64,000 bases of DNA from Bacteroidia bacterium (GCA_030433355.1 JAUIMG010000011.1:28467-92466), one strand, 5' to 3'; shown: positions 45,848-55,597, counted from the stretch's first letter. The notes: generated from the letters alone by a model not told the origin. Numbers and translations are program-made.

Positions 45848-46494
45848 TGAAAATATTAAAAAATAAACTATTTAATACACTTTATCTTTTATTGAGATTT
45901 GGGAATTATATTAGTTCCACAAGTCAGGTAAAGATGCATAGAAACACAAAAGTGTATGGAAGTCGTTTAGATGGAAATATTACTATTGACGAAGGATGTA
46001 TTATTTCGAGGTGCGAGTTGTATGGTGATATTGAAGTAGGTAGATACACTAGTATAAATGGTCCAAATACCGATGTGATTGCAAATGGAGGCAAGGTAAT
46101 TATTGGGCAATTTACTTCCATTGCTAGAAACGTCTCTATTCAGCTAAGTAATCATAACCTATTAAAGGTAACAACTTATCCTATTTTTAAAAATGTTTTT
46201 AATGAAGAAAGTAATGATGAATTTATTTCTAAGGGGGATATTTATATAGGTAATGATGTATGGATAGGAACTCATTCAGTTATACTTTCTGGATCAATAA
46301 TAAATCATGGGGCTGTAATAGCAGCAAATTCTGTAGTTTCTGGTGAAATTCCTCCCTATGCAGTTGTTGCAGGTTCTCCTGCCAAGCTAATAAAATATAG
46401 ATTTCCTCCTGAGGTTATAACATCCCTTTTAGAAAAAAAATGGTGGGATTGGTCAAAAGACAAAATACAATTAGAAAGGATTTTTTTTGAATAA
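45844..46494 (+). CDS. Left-handed beta-helix O-acyltransferase (CatB/LbH type)
   Basis: A 216-residue protein with hexapeptide repeats from about residue 38 to 190 (DGNITIDEGCIISRCELYGD, IGQFTSIARNVSIQ, IYIGNDVWIGTHSVILSGSI). The loop SNHNLLKVTTYPIF contains the catalytic His of the CatB/XAT group. The end VVAGSPAKLIKYRF is standard. It likely O-acetylates a sugar of the repeat unit. A truncated sulfotransferase fragment follows 24 bases downstream. Confidence 0.87.
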   Translation: MMKILKNKLFNTLYLLLRFGNYISSTSQVKMHRNTKVYGSRLDGNITIDEGCIISRCELYGDIEVGRYTSINGPNTDVIANGGKVIIGQFTSIARNVSIQLSNHNLLKVTTYPIFKNVFNEESNDEFISKGDIYIGNDVWIGTHSVILSGSIINHGAVIAANSVVSGEIPPYAVVAGSPAKLIKYRFPPEVITSLLEKKWWDWSKDKIQLERIFFE

Positions 46495-46518
46495 ACATTG
46501 ACTAATAATACGGAAGAA

Positions 46519-46662
46519 ATGGTAAATCCTAATTTGTTGGTTATAGGCGCTATGAAGTCAGGCACTACAAGCCTTTATTATTATTTCGGTATGTATCCTG
46601 AGTTACAGATTTTAAACGATATGAAGCAATTTAAAAAGATATCAAACATTAGCTATAGTTAA
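46519..46662 (+). pseudogene. Truncated sulfotransferase, N-terminal fragment
   Basis: A 47-codon frame begins MVNPNLLVIGAMKSGTTSLY, the strand and P-loop that bind the 5'-phosphosulfate of PAPS in sulfotransferases, continues with YYYFGMYPEL, and then stops at TAA after unrelated-looking residues. The normal family length is near 280-300 residues, so more than 80% is missing. The stop overlaps the next start as TAATG, so translation coupling survives. It resembles the complete sulfotransferase at 47596-48486 in the P-loop only. Confidence 0.8.
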
Positions 46663-47612
46663 TGATAAAAACAATATCCATCCTTATTCCAAATTACAAC
46701 AATGCCAAATGGCTTTCAGCCTGTATCCAAAGTTGTTTAAGCCAGGCTGGCTATTTTTTTAAAGAGATTATTGTGGTAGATGATCATTCCACAGACGATT
46801 CTTGGCAAGTTTTGCAGCATTTTCAATCTTCTTACCCAAAGGAAGTCTTTATTTATAAAAACCCAGATAAAGGAGGGAATCAAGCGAGGAATTTCGGATT
46901 TAAAAAAGCTAAAGGGGATTACATTCAATGGTTGGATAGCGACGATTTGCTCCTGCCCGGGAAATTAGAAGCGCAAATCAATTTCTTGGAAAGAAATACA
47001 GATATCGATATCGTTTACTCCGATTGGCGGATGGACTTTTTTGAAGGAGAAGAAAAAAAGAAGGAAGAAATTGTACTGACTAAAAAGCAAGATTCTTTCT
47101 TGAAGGCTTTAATTGAAGATCAATGGTTGCCCAATAATAGTTATCTATTAAGGAGAAGTATAACTCAAAAATTACATCAAGAAGTTGCATGGAATCCGGA
47201 ACGGAAGGTGGCTCAAGATCGGGAATATTTTACCATTGCCGCTATAATGGGAGCTCAATTTGCTTATGTTCCAGGTCTTTTTTCCGTCTATAATCGCTGG
47301 TCAGAACATAGCGTCTCTGCTATGGATTTTAAAAGTCGTTTAAGTTTAAACCAAGCCTTGGAATTAAAATTTATGGATTTAATTGAAGCGCAGGAGGGTA
47401 TAGATTCTAAAATGAAAAGAGAATTGATTTCTGTTTTGAAGACAGATGGCTTAAAAGCGTGCTATTATCATCCTAAACTAAGAATCAGTAGACCCATTTC
47501 TTTTATGGAGATCCAATGGGGACACATGCATTATAAAATGAGATTTGTAATACCATTAGTATGGGTCTTTCAAATGACCTTATATAAGTTAAAACTTATT
47601 TCCAAACCTTGA
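46662..47612 (+). CDS. Family 2 glycosyltransferase
   Basis: A 316-residue GT-A enzyme. ISILIPNYNNAKWLSACIQS opens the fold, VVDDHSTDDSW carries the Asp pair and YIQWLDSDDLLLPGK the DXD-type metal site (about residue 91). YRWSEHSVSAM lies in the acceptor half. A hydrophobic end (MRFVIPLVWVFQMTLYKL) may attach it to the membrane. Its last 17 bases overlap the convergent sulfotransferase gene. Confidence 0.87.
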   Translation: MIKTISILIPNYNNAKWLSACIQSCLSQAGYFFKEIIVVDDHSTDDSWQVLQHFQSSYPKEVFIYKNPDKGGNQARNFGFKKAKGDYIQWLDSDDLLLPGKLEAQINFLERNTDIDIVYSDWRMDFFEGEEKKKEEIVLTKKQDSFLKALIEDQWLPNNSYLLRRSITQKLHQEVAWNPERKVAQDREYFTIAAIMGAQFAYVPGLFSVYNRWSEHSVSAMDFKSRLSLNQALELKFMDLIEAQEGIDSKMKRELISVLKTDGLKACYYHPKLRISRPISFMEIQWGHMHYKMRFVIPLVWVFQMTLYKLKLISKP

Positions 47613-48486
47613 TTTCCCTGCCCATAATTTTTTCTATTTCTTTTATATCATTCAAGAAATATTTTTTATTCATAGTAGTAATTATATTTTGATCAAGCTT
47701 TTGTGGTTTTTTGCTTAAGTTTTTTTCTATTTGTTCGTTAATTGATTTGTAGAGATTAGTAATTCTGAATAATAGAAATATCTTTTTTATTGGTCTCAGA
47801 ATCACTTTAGTTTTAATGTAAATAGATTTGATGGCCTCATGTTTTGGTAATTGAGTTATATTGCTTTTTTCAGATTTTACAATATAAGATTCAAGATCTA
47901 CATCAAGAAAATTTTCCAATTCAACAATGGCTTCTTTCTTTTTATGAATGAATAATTCCTCAAAGATGATTATGTGTATATTATCACGCTTGAAGTAATC
48001 TAAAAATCTTTCTATTTGAGGTGAGTAAATACTTCTACTGATATAATTAGCGGGAGTGTACCAATTGACAAAAGTATTTTGATTTAAATCAATGAATTCT
48101 TTAGAAATAACTTTTTCGAAATTAGTTTCATTTTCAACACCATTCATTCTGTAGAAGTTGAATTGTGAATAAGCTCTCTTAACAGGCTGCCTTAGTATAA
48201 AGATAATTTTCGGTTCTCCTAGGTGTTTAGAAATTCTCTCTGCTGTCCAACTGTAAGCCATGTAATCAGGTGTAAAATCTCCAATGTATTTTTCTCCAGC
48301 ATAGTTTTTAAAATGCTTAGAATACCAATTTATTCCTTTCTGATAATGCTCGTCTCGGTGAAAAAACTTAATTTCTTTTATTGGTAAGTAAAAATCAGGG
48401 TGTTTATTGAGGATGTCAAAAAGGGAAGTAGTTCCTGCCTTTTGAGCTCCAACCACAAGCAAATTTGGTAGAACTATATTTTTCAT
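47596..48486 (-). CDS. Sulfotransferase family protein
   Basis: A 296-residue protein. The 5'-phosphosulfate loop is LLVVGAQKAGTTSLFD (about residues 9-24) and the 3'-phosphate-binding region is IIFILRQPVKRAYSQFNF (about 93-110), both needed to bind PAPS. This resembles the heparan-sulfate N-sulfotransferase-like group found in bacterial capsule loci. It would put sulfate on the repeat unit. It is one of the few genes in this locus read from the minus strand and partly overlaps the end of the plus-strand glycosyltransferase gene. No PAPS-producing genes are in the window. Confidence 0.9.
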   Translation of the reverse strand: MKNIVLPNLLVVGAQKAGTTSLFDILNKHPDFYLPIKEIKFFHRDEHYQKGINWYSKHFKNYAGEKYIGDFTPDYMAYSWTAERISKHLGEPKIIFILRQPVKRAYSQFNFYRMNGVENETNFEKVISKEFIDLNQNTFVNWYTPANYISRSIYSPQIERFLDYFKRDNIHIIIFEELFIHKKKEAIVELENFLDVDLESYIVKSEKSNITQLPKHEAIKSIYIKTKVILRPIKKIFLLFRITNLYKSINEQIEKNLSKKPQKLDQNIITTMNKKYFLNDIKEIEKIMGREIKVWK

Positions 48487-48576
48487 TAGATAAACTCTAA
48501 AATATGGAGAATTTATAAAACAGTAACTAAACTGATTGGTTATTTTCGTCTTTTATATAATTGTCAATCAAATTAA

Positions 48577-49776
48577 GTGGCTAAGTCAAAAATATTATTT
48601 CTTACTACTGCCAGTATTGCTACCAATCCGCGTTTGTTAAAGGCCTATATGTTCTGGCGAAGGCAAGGCCATGCATGTAAAATAATGGCTTTTCGCATGC
48701 ATAATTGGGCAGATACTTTGGATGATGATTTAATTGCAAAATACCACTTAGATCTAGTCTCCATTCCAGCTTCCAAGCAGAATTATCTATTTTGGTTACA
48801 AGCAAGCCTATGGAACCGATTCTTAGCATTCTTTCCTCTTAGGAGCCTTTCCATGCGGTTTTTAGCTTATGCTTCTAATAAACGCACTTGGCAACTAACG
48901 CAGTACTTAAAGAAAAATAACTTTGACTATGATCATATCGAAGCGCATACCTTGGGTGCTCTTTATCCTGCTTATTCTTGGTCGAAAAAAAAAGGAAAAA
49001 CTTTTTCTTTTGACGTAGAAGATTTTCATCCAGAAGAAAAAATTTCTTTTCAAAAAAACAAAGAGAAGGCAAGGCGTTATTTTCTAATGAAAAAGCTATT
49101 GCCATTTGCTAAGTTTATTAGCGCTGCTTCCCCTTTAATTGCAGAAGAGACGGAAAAGCTCATTCATAAAAAGGTAGTTACTATTAATAATTCTTTTCCA
49201 GAGGCAGAATTTAAATCTCCTAAAAATTTAAAAATAAATGCTAAACTGAAACTGCTATGGTTCTCACAACATATTTCATTTGGAAGAGGCTTGGAGTATT
49301 TTTTAGAAGCAGCTTGGCTCTATAAGGAACATATACATATTAGCTTAATAGGGAGTTTAAATGGAGAATTTAAAAACAAAATAATATTGCCCAAGCAAGA
49401 GTTTATTGAGATAAGATCACCAATGCCTCAAGAAGACTTACATGCAATTTTACCGCACTATGATGTTGGTCTTGCTTTAGAGGATGGGAAAGAAGATTAT
49501 AATCGTGAAATTTGCTTAACCAATAAGATTTGGGCATACTACCAGGCTGGATTATTTATTTTGGCAAATAAGACCAAAGCGCAAATTCAATTTATGCAGA
49601 AGCGTCCTGAACATGGACAATTAATAAGTTTAAAAAAAAATGATTTGACTACTGCTTTGCAAGCTTTAATTGAAGCAAAGAAACTAGTGCAATCCTCCAA
49701 AGAAAAAAGATATAGAAAAGCAAAAACCGAATCTATTGAACATGAAATGGAGAAGTTGAAACAGTTGATGAAATGA
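48577..49776 (+). CDS. Glycosyltransferase, GT-B fold
   Basis: A 399-residue protein starting with GTG. SKILFLTTASIATNPRLLKA opens the N-terminal Rossmann domain and FSFDVEDFHPEEK is also typical of this capsule-type family. The C-terminal half has LLWFSQHISFGRGLEYFLEA and a donor loop around HYDVGLALEDGKEDYN. The classical E-x7-E motif is not obvious, so the assignment rests on the fold layout. It overlaps the next glycosyltransferase gene by four bases. Confidence 0.78.
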   Translation: MAKSKILFLTTASIATNPRLLKAYMFWRRQGHACKIMAFRMHNWADTLDDDLIAKYHLDLVSIPASKQNYLFWLQASLWNRFLAFFPLRSLSMRFLAYASNKRTWQLTQYLKKNNFDYDHIEAHTLGALYPAYSWSKKKGKTFSFDVEDFHPEEKISFQKNKEKARRYFLMKKLLPFAKFISAASPLIAEETEKLIHKKVVTINNSFPEAEFKSPKNLKINAKLKLLWFSQHISFGRGLEYFLEAAWLYKEHIHISLIGSLNGEFKNKIILPKQEFIEIRSPMPQEDLHAILPHYDVGLALEDGKEDYNREICLTNKIWAYYQAGLFILANKTKAQIQFMQKRPEHGQLISLKKNDLTTALQALIEAKKLVQSSKEKRYRKAKTESIEHEMEKLKQLMK

Positions 49777-51017
49777 AGAATATATTAATTATTTATCCCC
49801 ATTGGCCGCCTTCCAATTTGGCTGGAGTGCATCGTCCCCGCTTAATCAGTAACTTTTTACCAGAATTTGATTGGCATCCTATAGTTTTAACGGTTCACGA
49901 AGATTATTATGAAGAGAAATTGGATGATGACTTTTTAAAAACAATTGGGGGAACTACTGAAGTGATAAAAGTGTCTGCATATAAGAGCAAAAAGAAAAGA
50001 ATTATTGGAGATATTGGCTTAAGAGCTTTTTTTCAATTACAAAAAAAAGCGATGCAAATCTTAAAAGAGCGGACCATTGATTTTATTTGGGTGCCCATAC
50101 CATCCTATTATACTACCTTAATGCTGCCAGGCTTATATAAAAAATTTAAGGTTCCTTATGGGATTGATTATATAGACCCTTGGGTAAAACCCCGAGATGT
50201 ATTGGGTGCTTTTTTGAGTAAAGCTTATTTGAGTAATGGATTAGCGCGTCTATTAGAGCCCTATGCCGTTAGCAAGGCTGCTTTAATTAGCGGTGTAGAT
50301 GAAGCTTATTATCGTCCAGTTTTGGATAGGAATTTTAAAGGACAGTCTATTGCAAATGTTGGTATGCCTTATGGCTTCGATCCAAAGGATCATCAAATCG
50401 AATTAAATAATGTTGCCTTACCTTGGAAAGAAGGAGAAGAAGCCTATATTTATGCAGGTGCCTTTTTACCAAAGTCACATTTGTTTCTAAAAAAGCTATT
50501 TGCTTGCATCAGCGAAATAAGAGACAGAGGAGAATGGCCAGTACTTAAAAAGCTTTATTTTTTAGGTACAGGAAATTATCCTGGAAAGCAGATTGCAGAA
50601 TATGCGAAAGAGTATCATTTGGAGGAGATTGTTATCGAACAAAAGGAACGCTTTCCTTTTTTACACATTTTGTATTTTTTGAACCAAGCAAAAGGGGTAA
50701 TTGTTTTAGGCAGTACGGAACAACATTATACCGCTTCCAAAATTTTTCAATCCTTGCTCAGTAAACGTCCCGTTTTCGCAATTTTTCATCATTTAAGTTC
50801 AGCTGTTAGTATTATGCAGTCTGCCAATGCAGCTAATTATTTGGTAAAGTATAAAGAAGTTATGCAGGAGAGCGAACTAAAGCGGGAAATAAGTGAGGTG
50901 GCAAGCGCTTATTTCTTAGAACCAACTATTTGGCAAATTGAATTGGATGCGCTCGATCTTTATTCGGCAAAAAAATCTACACAAGCTTTAGTAGAAAAAA
51001 TGGAAGAAGTGCTATGA
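49773..51017 (+). CDS. Glycosyltransferase family protein, GT-B fold
   Basis: A 414-residue protein. ILIIYPHWPPSNLAGVHRPR at the N-terminus and YGIDYIDPWVKPRDVLGAF are characteristic of a group of exopolysaccharide glycosyltransferases. The C-terminal half contains AYIYAGAFLPKSHLFLKK and GVIVLGSTEQHYTASKIFQS, where a donor-binding Glu sits. It overlaps both neighbours by four bases, so the three transferases 48577-52156 form one coupled block. Confidence 0.8.
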   Translation: MKNILIIYPHWPPSNLAGVHRPRLISNFLPEFDWHPIVLTVHEDYYEEKLDDDFLKTIGGTTEVIKVSAYKSKKKRIIGDIGLRAFFQLQKKAMQILKERTIDFIWVPIPSYYTTLMLPGLYKKFKVPYGIDYIDPWVKPRDVLGAFLSKAYLSNGLARLLEPYAVSKAALISGVDEAYYRPVLDRNFKGQSIANVGMPYGFDPKDHQIELNNVALPWKEGEEAYIYAGAFLPKSHLFLKKLFACISEIRDRGEWPVLKKLYFLGTGNYPGKQIAEYAKEYHLEEIVIEQKERFPFLHILYFLNQAKGVIVLGSTEQHYTASKIFQSLLSKRPVFAIFHHLSSAVSIMQSANAANYLVKYKEVMQESELKREISEVASAYFLEPTIWQIELDALDLYSAKKSTQALVEKMEEVL

Positions 51018-52156
51018 GTTCTAAAAAGCTAGCAATCATTCTTTCCCATCCTGTTCAATACTATGCTCCCTTATTTGCTGTATTGAGCAAAGAAATAGAG
51101 TTGAAAGTGTTTTATGCTTTTCAACCAAATGCAGTTCAGCAGGGAAAAGAGGGTTTTGGCCAAGCTTTTCAGTGGGACATCAATTTATTAGAAGGTTATA
51201 ACTATGAATTTGTCACCAATATGGCCAAAGCACCTTCTTCGGCCACTTATACAGGCTGTGATACGCCTAATTTAGGAGAACGTTTAAAAGATTATGGAGC
51301 AACGCATATGGTGACTTTTGGCTGGCATTTAAAAATGTACCGACAAGCACTACAGTACGCCAAAAGCAATAAAATTCCAATTGCCGTAAGAGGAGATTCT
51401 CAATTGAATCCGCAGCTTGCAAGCTGGAAAAAAATCATTAAAAAAATATATTACCCCTTCTTTTTGAATCAATACGATGCTTTTTTATCGGTAGGTAGCC
51501 GAAATAAAGCGTATTTAAAGTATTATGGCGTTCCAGAAAGGAAAATTATTTTTTCTCCCCATGCCATAGATCAAGCCTTTTGGAAGGGGCAAAGAAAGAA
51601 GGAAAACTCCACTTTTGTATTTCTATGGGTAGGAAAATTTATTCCTTTGAAGCGCCCATTAGATGTGATCCAAGCTTTTAAAAAAATGCTAGCTGAGGAT
51701 GCCAATTTAAAGGAAAAAGTTGTGCTGCAAATGGTTGGTAGTGGAGCCCTTTTAGATGAAGCAAAGGAGCAGACAAAAGACGGCAAGCAAATACAATTTT
51801 TGGGCTTTAAAAATCAAACAGAATTAAAGTCTGTCTATGCCGGAGCAGACTGTTTAATATTGAGCAGTGATTCAGAAACATGGGGCTTGGTAGTGAATGA
51901 GGCCTTTGCGGCAGGCATTCCTGCCATAGTTTCCGAGGCTTGTGGTTGTGGGCCTGATTTGATTAATGTTGCAACAGGCAAAGTATACCCAACAGCTAAT
52001 ATAGAAAAGCTTAAAGTGGCGATGCAGTCCATCTTGGAGCAAAGTGAAAATGCCGAACAGATTTCTAATCTAGAAAAAGCTCTGGGAGAAAAGAATAGGC
52101 TTTACTCTTTGGAAAGGAATATCCAATCTTTTCAGGAGTTTATAGAAAATTATTGA
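51014..52156 (+). CDS. Family 4 glycosyltransferase
   Basis: A 380-residue GT-B enzyme. LAIILSHPVQYYAPLFAVLS is the N-terminal start typical of GT4. The donor half has FLWVGKFIPLKRPLDVIQAF (about 200) and the loop LSSDSETWGLVVNEAFAAGI (about 285), with the E-x7-E pair. A short gap of ten bases separates its stop from the stop of the convergent FkbM gene. Confidence 0.88.
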   Translation: MSSKKLAIILSHPVQYYAPLFAVLSKEIELKVFYAFQPNAVQQGKEGFGQAFQWDINLLEGYNYEFVTNMAKAPSSATYTGCDTPNLGERLKDYGATHMVTFGWHLKMYRQALQYAKSNKIPIAVRGDSQLNPQLASWKKIIKKIYYPFFLNQYDAFLSVGSRNKAYLKYYGVPERKIIFSPHAIDQAFWKGQRKKENSTFVFLWVGKFIPLKRPLDVIQAFKKMLAEDANLKEKVVLQMVGSGALLDEAKEQTKDGKQIQFLGFKNQTELKSVYAGADCLILSSDSETWGLVVNEAFAAGIPAIVSEACGCGPDLINVATGKVYPTANIEKLKVAMQSILEQSENAEQISNLEKALGEKNRLYSLERNIQSFQEFIENY

Positions 52157-52166
52157 GAAGTATCCT

Positions 52167-53054
52167 TTAAAAACGAACTCCTAAAGCCTCAAAATAGGGC
52201 GCATTTTCTAACCTCTTTTTTACTATATCTACCTCTCTAAGGTAAATGGTATTGCCATGAAAGCTCCTTTCTTTTCTTGGGTTTAATTTTCTGTCAAAAG
52301 GAGAATAGTGATACGCTTCAAAATCTTCGGCTATCATTTTCTGATGAATTGCATCCTCATCAAAACCATACCTACCTCCAGAACCATTTAATTCCATAAT
52401 CACTGCCTGTAATTGATGGTTTTTCAAAAGAGAAGAAGAGCCCCGAATTACTTCCGTTTCAAAACCTTCTACATCAATTTTAATCAATTTAGGGACTAGC
52501 TTTTGTTCAGCTACACAATGGTCCAAGGTATTAATTTCAATCGGGATTGCTTCTTCTTGGCTATTCAAAACAATATGATTGATGGTATCTTGATTCATTG
52601 AAAATTGCATGCTTCCTTTTTCTGCTCCTACTCCTTGATTAAAGAGAAGGGTTTTCTTTTGGATTCGGTTTAGAAATATATTGTTTTCCAAATGCTTAAA
52701 TGTGCTAGGCGAAGGCTCAAAGCTGCAAGTCAAAGCTCCAATAACTTTAGAGGCTAGAATCGTATAACTTCCAACATTTGCCCCAACATCAAAGAAAACA
52801 TCCTCTTTCTTTAAAAAATGTAATAAAAAGGCCATTTCTTCAAATTCATGCAAGCCACTGTATATATTACCAGTTGCTCCTGTCATGCCTTTGGAAACAA
52901 GAAAAGTGCTGTCTCCTATAAAGGGCATTAAAACAGGTCTTTTCAATATTTTTTGAGCCACTTGCCATCTTAAAAAAATGGCTAAACTTTTTAGTTTACT
53001 CCTGCTTCCTATAGGATGCCTTAGGAGGTATTTAAGGTTTTTATATAGTTGCAT
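52167..53054 (-). CDS. FkbM family methyltransferase
   Basis: A 295-residue SAM-dependent O-methyltransferase. DVFFDVGANVGSYTILASKV (about residue 86) is the SAM-binding loop. FEPSPSTFKHLENNIFLN is motif II, and LIKIDVEGFETEVIRGSSSL (about 190-210) is the diagnostic FkbM block. The target is probably a sugar hydroxyl of the surface polymer. It is on the minus strand inside an otherwise plus-strand locus and has its stop facing the previous glycosyltransferase. Confidence 0.9.
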   Translation of the reverse strand: MQLYKNLKYLLRHPIGSRSKLKSLAIFLRWQVAQKILKRPVLMPFIGDSTFLVSKGMTGATGNIYSGLHEFEEMAFLLHFLKKEDVFFDVGANVGSYTILASKVIGALTCSFEPSPSTFKHLENNIFLNRIQKKTLLFNQGVGAEKGSMQFSMNQDTINHIVLNSQEEAIPIEINTLDHCVAEQKLVPKLIKIDVEGFETEVIRGSSSLLKNHQLQAVIMELNGSGGRYGFDEDAIHQKMIAEDFEAYHYSPFDRKLNPRKERSFHGNTIYLREVDIVKKRLENAPYFEALGVRF

Positions 53055-53197
53055 CTGTTCAGCTATTTAGGATATAATAATAGGAAGCTATATTAGTCGC
53101 CTAATATTAAATATCTCTCGCTAAGAAATTTATTCATTTTTTGATTCGATAAATATCTTCTTTTTATTAGTCTATTCCTACAAGCCATTTAATTTAG

Positions 53198-53226
53198 TTG
53201 AATTCTTAGAAGGAATTCTATCTTTG
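53198..53226 (+). promoter_or_regulatory. Bacteroidota promoter in front of the polymerase-like gene
   Basis: TTG at 53198-53200, an 18-base spacer and TATCTTTG at 53219-53226 fit the -33/-7 pattern. The ATG is only six bases after the -7 box, so the transcript would have almost no leader. It restarts plus-strand transcription after the minus-strand FkbM gene. Confidence 0.65.
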
Positions 53227-53232
53227 CAAAAG

Positions 53233-54633
53233 ATGAAAAGCAGCTTAATTCTATTTCTCATTTCTTTGGCTTATTTTCTGTACGTGCTAGTCATTGCGGA
53301 TTATCTATTTTTTACTTCTTTAGGTTTAGGCTTTAGCCTCTATATCTTTCTACTTTTTTTGCATAAAATAGGAAAGGAAATGGCCATTAAAGAAATGATT
53401 GTTCTGATAGCAGCAGCCCAATGGATCGTTGGAGCTAAAATTGGGTACAACATTGGCAAGGTGCACTATAAATACTATATGTATGTTGAAGAAGAAGTGT
53501 ACATGAGTTTTGTAGTGCCAGGAGTAATCCTCTTTTATTTGGGCTTAAAGCTGTTGAAAAATAAATTGGATCTAGATGGTATTACGGCCTCTATAGCAAG
53601 GAATAGAAGCCTTGTTTTAAAACATGCCAAGGTCATTTTATGGATCGGTTTAGGCTCCTTTTTCCTTTCTAGAAGTCTTCGTATTCCACAAATCGCTTTT
53701 ATTCTTTATCTGGCTAATTCCTTGATGTATATAGCCGTTGCTCATTATATGTATTTGTATCCCAAGCAGAAATTCAAAATATTTTTTACAACGTTAGTCT
53801 TCATGTTGGTTTTGTCCTTGCAGTCCGGCTTCTTTCATGATTTGATTATACTTGCCAGCTTTCTTTCCTTTTTTCTTTTTTATGCTCACACGAGTTATAT
53901 CAGAAAACTAAGCTTGATTTCTATCGGTTTTATAAGCTTATATACCATCCAATTGGTAAAAGGAGAATATCGGGCTATTATTTGGGAGTCTAGAGGAGAG
54001 GTGAGTGTATTTAGCGCTTTTTACAGCGTATTGGAAAAGGAATTTTTTCCGGAGCCTTCGTTCAATACCATTAATCTCAATAAAAATGAAGAAGAAGAGG
54101 AGCAATCCAATATAAATACGCGCTTGAACCAAGGATGGATCATTAGCAAGGTGATGGAAAATGTGCCCAAAAACCAGCCCTATTTGCATGGAGAAACGGT
54201 TGTTGAAGCCATAGAATCTAGTATATTGCCCCGCTTCTTATTTCCAAATAAAAAGGGTGCAGAGCAGGCCTTGATAAATTTTAGGAAAATAAGTGGGATA
54301 GATTTGAATAAAGGGACTTCTATGGGACTTTCTGTTATTGCAGAGTTTTATGCTAATTATGGGGTGCTTGGAGCTTGGATCGCCATGCTCCTTTATGGAT
54401 TGATCTTAGCCCTAATTATAAAATTTATCCTTGTAATTCTAGGTTCTAATTCCCCCTTAATTCTCTTATGGTTCGTCTTGTTCTTTTTTCAGGTAGTGAA
54501 AGCAGAAACGGAGTTGATAAAAATTACCAACCATCTTTTTAAGGCAATTCTTTTCTTTATTTCTTTGCGTTTTTTATTAAGCATGTTGAATATAAACTTA
54601 TTTCCTAAAGAGCAAGACCTGATCCATGACTAA
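53233..54633 (+). CDS. Wzy-like oligosaccharide repeat-unit polymerase
   Basis: A 466-residue polytopic membrane protein. I use the ATG at 53233; a TTG three codons earlier lies inside the -7 box. About ten to twelve hydrophobic segments flank one long soluble loop (about residues 250-350, rich in Glu, Asn and Arg), the usual layout of Wzy-type and O-antigen polysaccharide polymerases. IAEFYANYGVLGAWIAMLLY near 375 matches the last conserved block of the family. It would join repeat units on the periplasmic side. Confidence 0.8.
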   Translation: MKSSLILFLISLAYFLYVLVIADYLFFTSLGLGFSLYIFLLFLHKIGKEMAIKEMIVLIAAAQWIVGAKIGYNIGKVHYKYYMYVEEEVYMSFVVPGVILFYLGLKLLKNKLDLDGITASIARNRSLVLKHAKVILWIGLGSFFLSRSLRIPQIAFILYLANSLMYIAVAHYMYLYPKQKFKIFFTTLVFMLVLSLQSGFFHDLIILASFLSFFLFYAHTSYIRKLSLISIGFISLYTIQLVKGEYRAIIWESRGEVSVFSAFYSVLEKEFFPEPSFNTINLNKNEEEEEQSNINTRLNQGWIISKVMENVPKNQPYLHGETVVEAIESSILPRFLFPNKKGAEQALINFRKISGIDLNKGTSMGLSVIAEFYANYGVLGAWIAMLLYGLILALIIKFILVILGSNSPLILLWFVLFFFQVVKAETELIKITNHLFKAILFFISLRFLLSMLNINLFPKEQDLIHD

Positions 54634-55597
54634 ACTCATTTTTCGCAAGTCTAGCCCTTCCTTTTTTAGCATAGAAAATGTTTTTTTAAGTCTATTGCCT
54701 TACTTAAATGCCAATAAAGTACAGTTGCCCCATAAAAGCAAAGGGGTGTGGCGTAGGCTTAAAAATGTTATTTATGTTATTAAGTATAGGAAGGAGATGA
54801 TCCATATCACTGGGCATGATCATTATTTACTTTGGTGGCCCTTTAAAAATGCCATTTTAACCATACACGACATAGAAGCGCTAAAAAGAAAGAAGGGGGT
54901 GAGTAGGTGGCTTTTTCAAAAATTATGGTTTGATCTTCCAATCCGAAATGCGAAAGTAGTGACAACCATTTCGAACTTTAGCAAAGCGGAGATTTTATCT
55001 ATCCGTGCCTACCAAACACCTATACAGGTAATTTATAATCCTTTGCCTTTTGCAGAGCAAATCTATAGTCCCAAGGCATTTAATACGCTAAATCCCTGCA
55101 TTTTGCATATTGGGGTCAAGAAGAATAAAAATCTAGCTCGTTTATTAAAAGCCATACAAGGCATTTCTTGCAAGCTCCTTCTTATTGGCGAGCCTAGTGA
55201 AAAGATCAGGCGGCAAGCGATTGCCATGGACATAGAGGTAGAATTTCGATATCATTTAACGCAAGAAGAAGTGATTGCATGCTATCAAGAAGCAGACCTG
55301 CTAGCTTTTGTTTCTACTTATGAAGGTTTTGGTTTGCCCATCTTAGAGGCTCAGGCAATAGGTAGGCCGGTAATTACTTCTAACATTGCTTCCATGCCAG
55401 AGGTAGCTGGTGAAGGAGCTCTTTTGGTTGATCCTTTTTCTGTAGCAAGTATCCGAGCAGGCATTCAAAAAGTGATCCAGGATAAAGAGCTCAGAGCCGA
55501 ATTGATTCAAAAGGGTTTGGAAAATAGCAAGCGTTTTGAGGCAAAGGGAATTGCTGAGCAATACAATACCTTGTATAAACAAATAGGGCATCTGTAA
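54626..55597 (+). CDS. Family 4 glycosyltransferase
   Basis: A 323-residue GT-B enzyme, short for the family because of a small N-terminal domain. AILTIHDIEALKRKKGVSRW and KVVTTISNFSKAEIL are acceptor-half motifs as in mannosyltransferases of the WbaZ type. The donor half has CILHIGVKKNKNLARLLKAI (about 152) and VSTYEGFGLPILEAQAIGRP with the E-x7-E pair (about 232). It overlaps the polymerase gene by eight bases. Confidence 0.88.
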   Translation: MTKLIFRKSSPSFFSIENVFLSLLPYLNANKVQLPHKSKGVWRRLKNVIYVIKYRKEMIHITGHDHYLLWWPFKNAILTIHDIEALKRKKGVSRWLFQKLWFDLPIRNAKVVTTISNFSKAEILSIRAYQTPIQVIYNPLPFAEQIYSPKAFNTLNPCILHIGVKKNKNLARLLKAIQGISCKLLLIGEPSEKIRRQAIAMDIEVEFRYHLTQEEVIACYQEADLLAFVSTYEGFGLPILEAQAIGRPVITSNIASMPEVAGEGALLVDPFSVASIRAGIQKVIQDKELRAELIQKGLENSKRFEAKGIAEQYNTLYKQIGHL

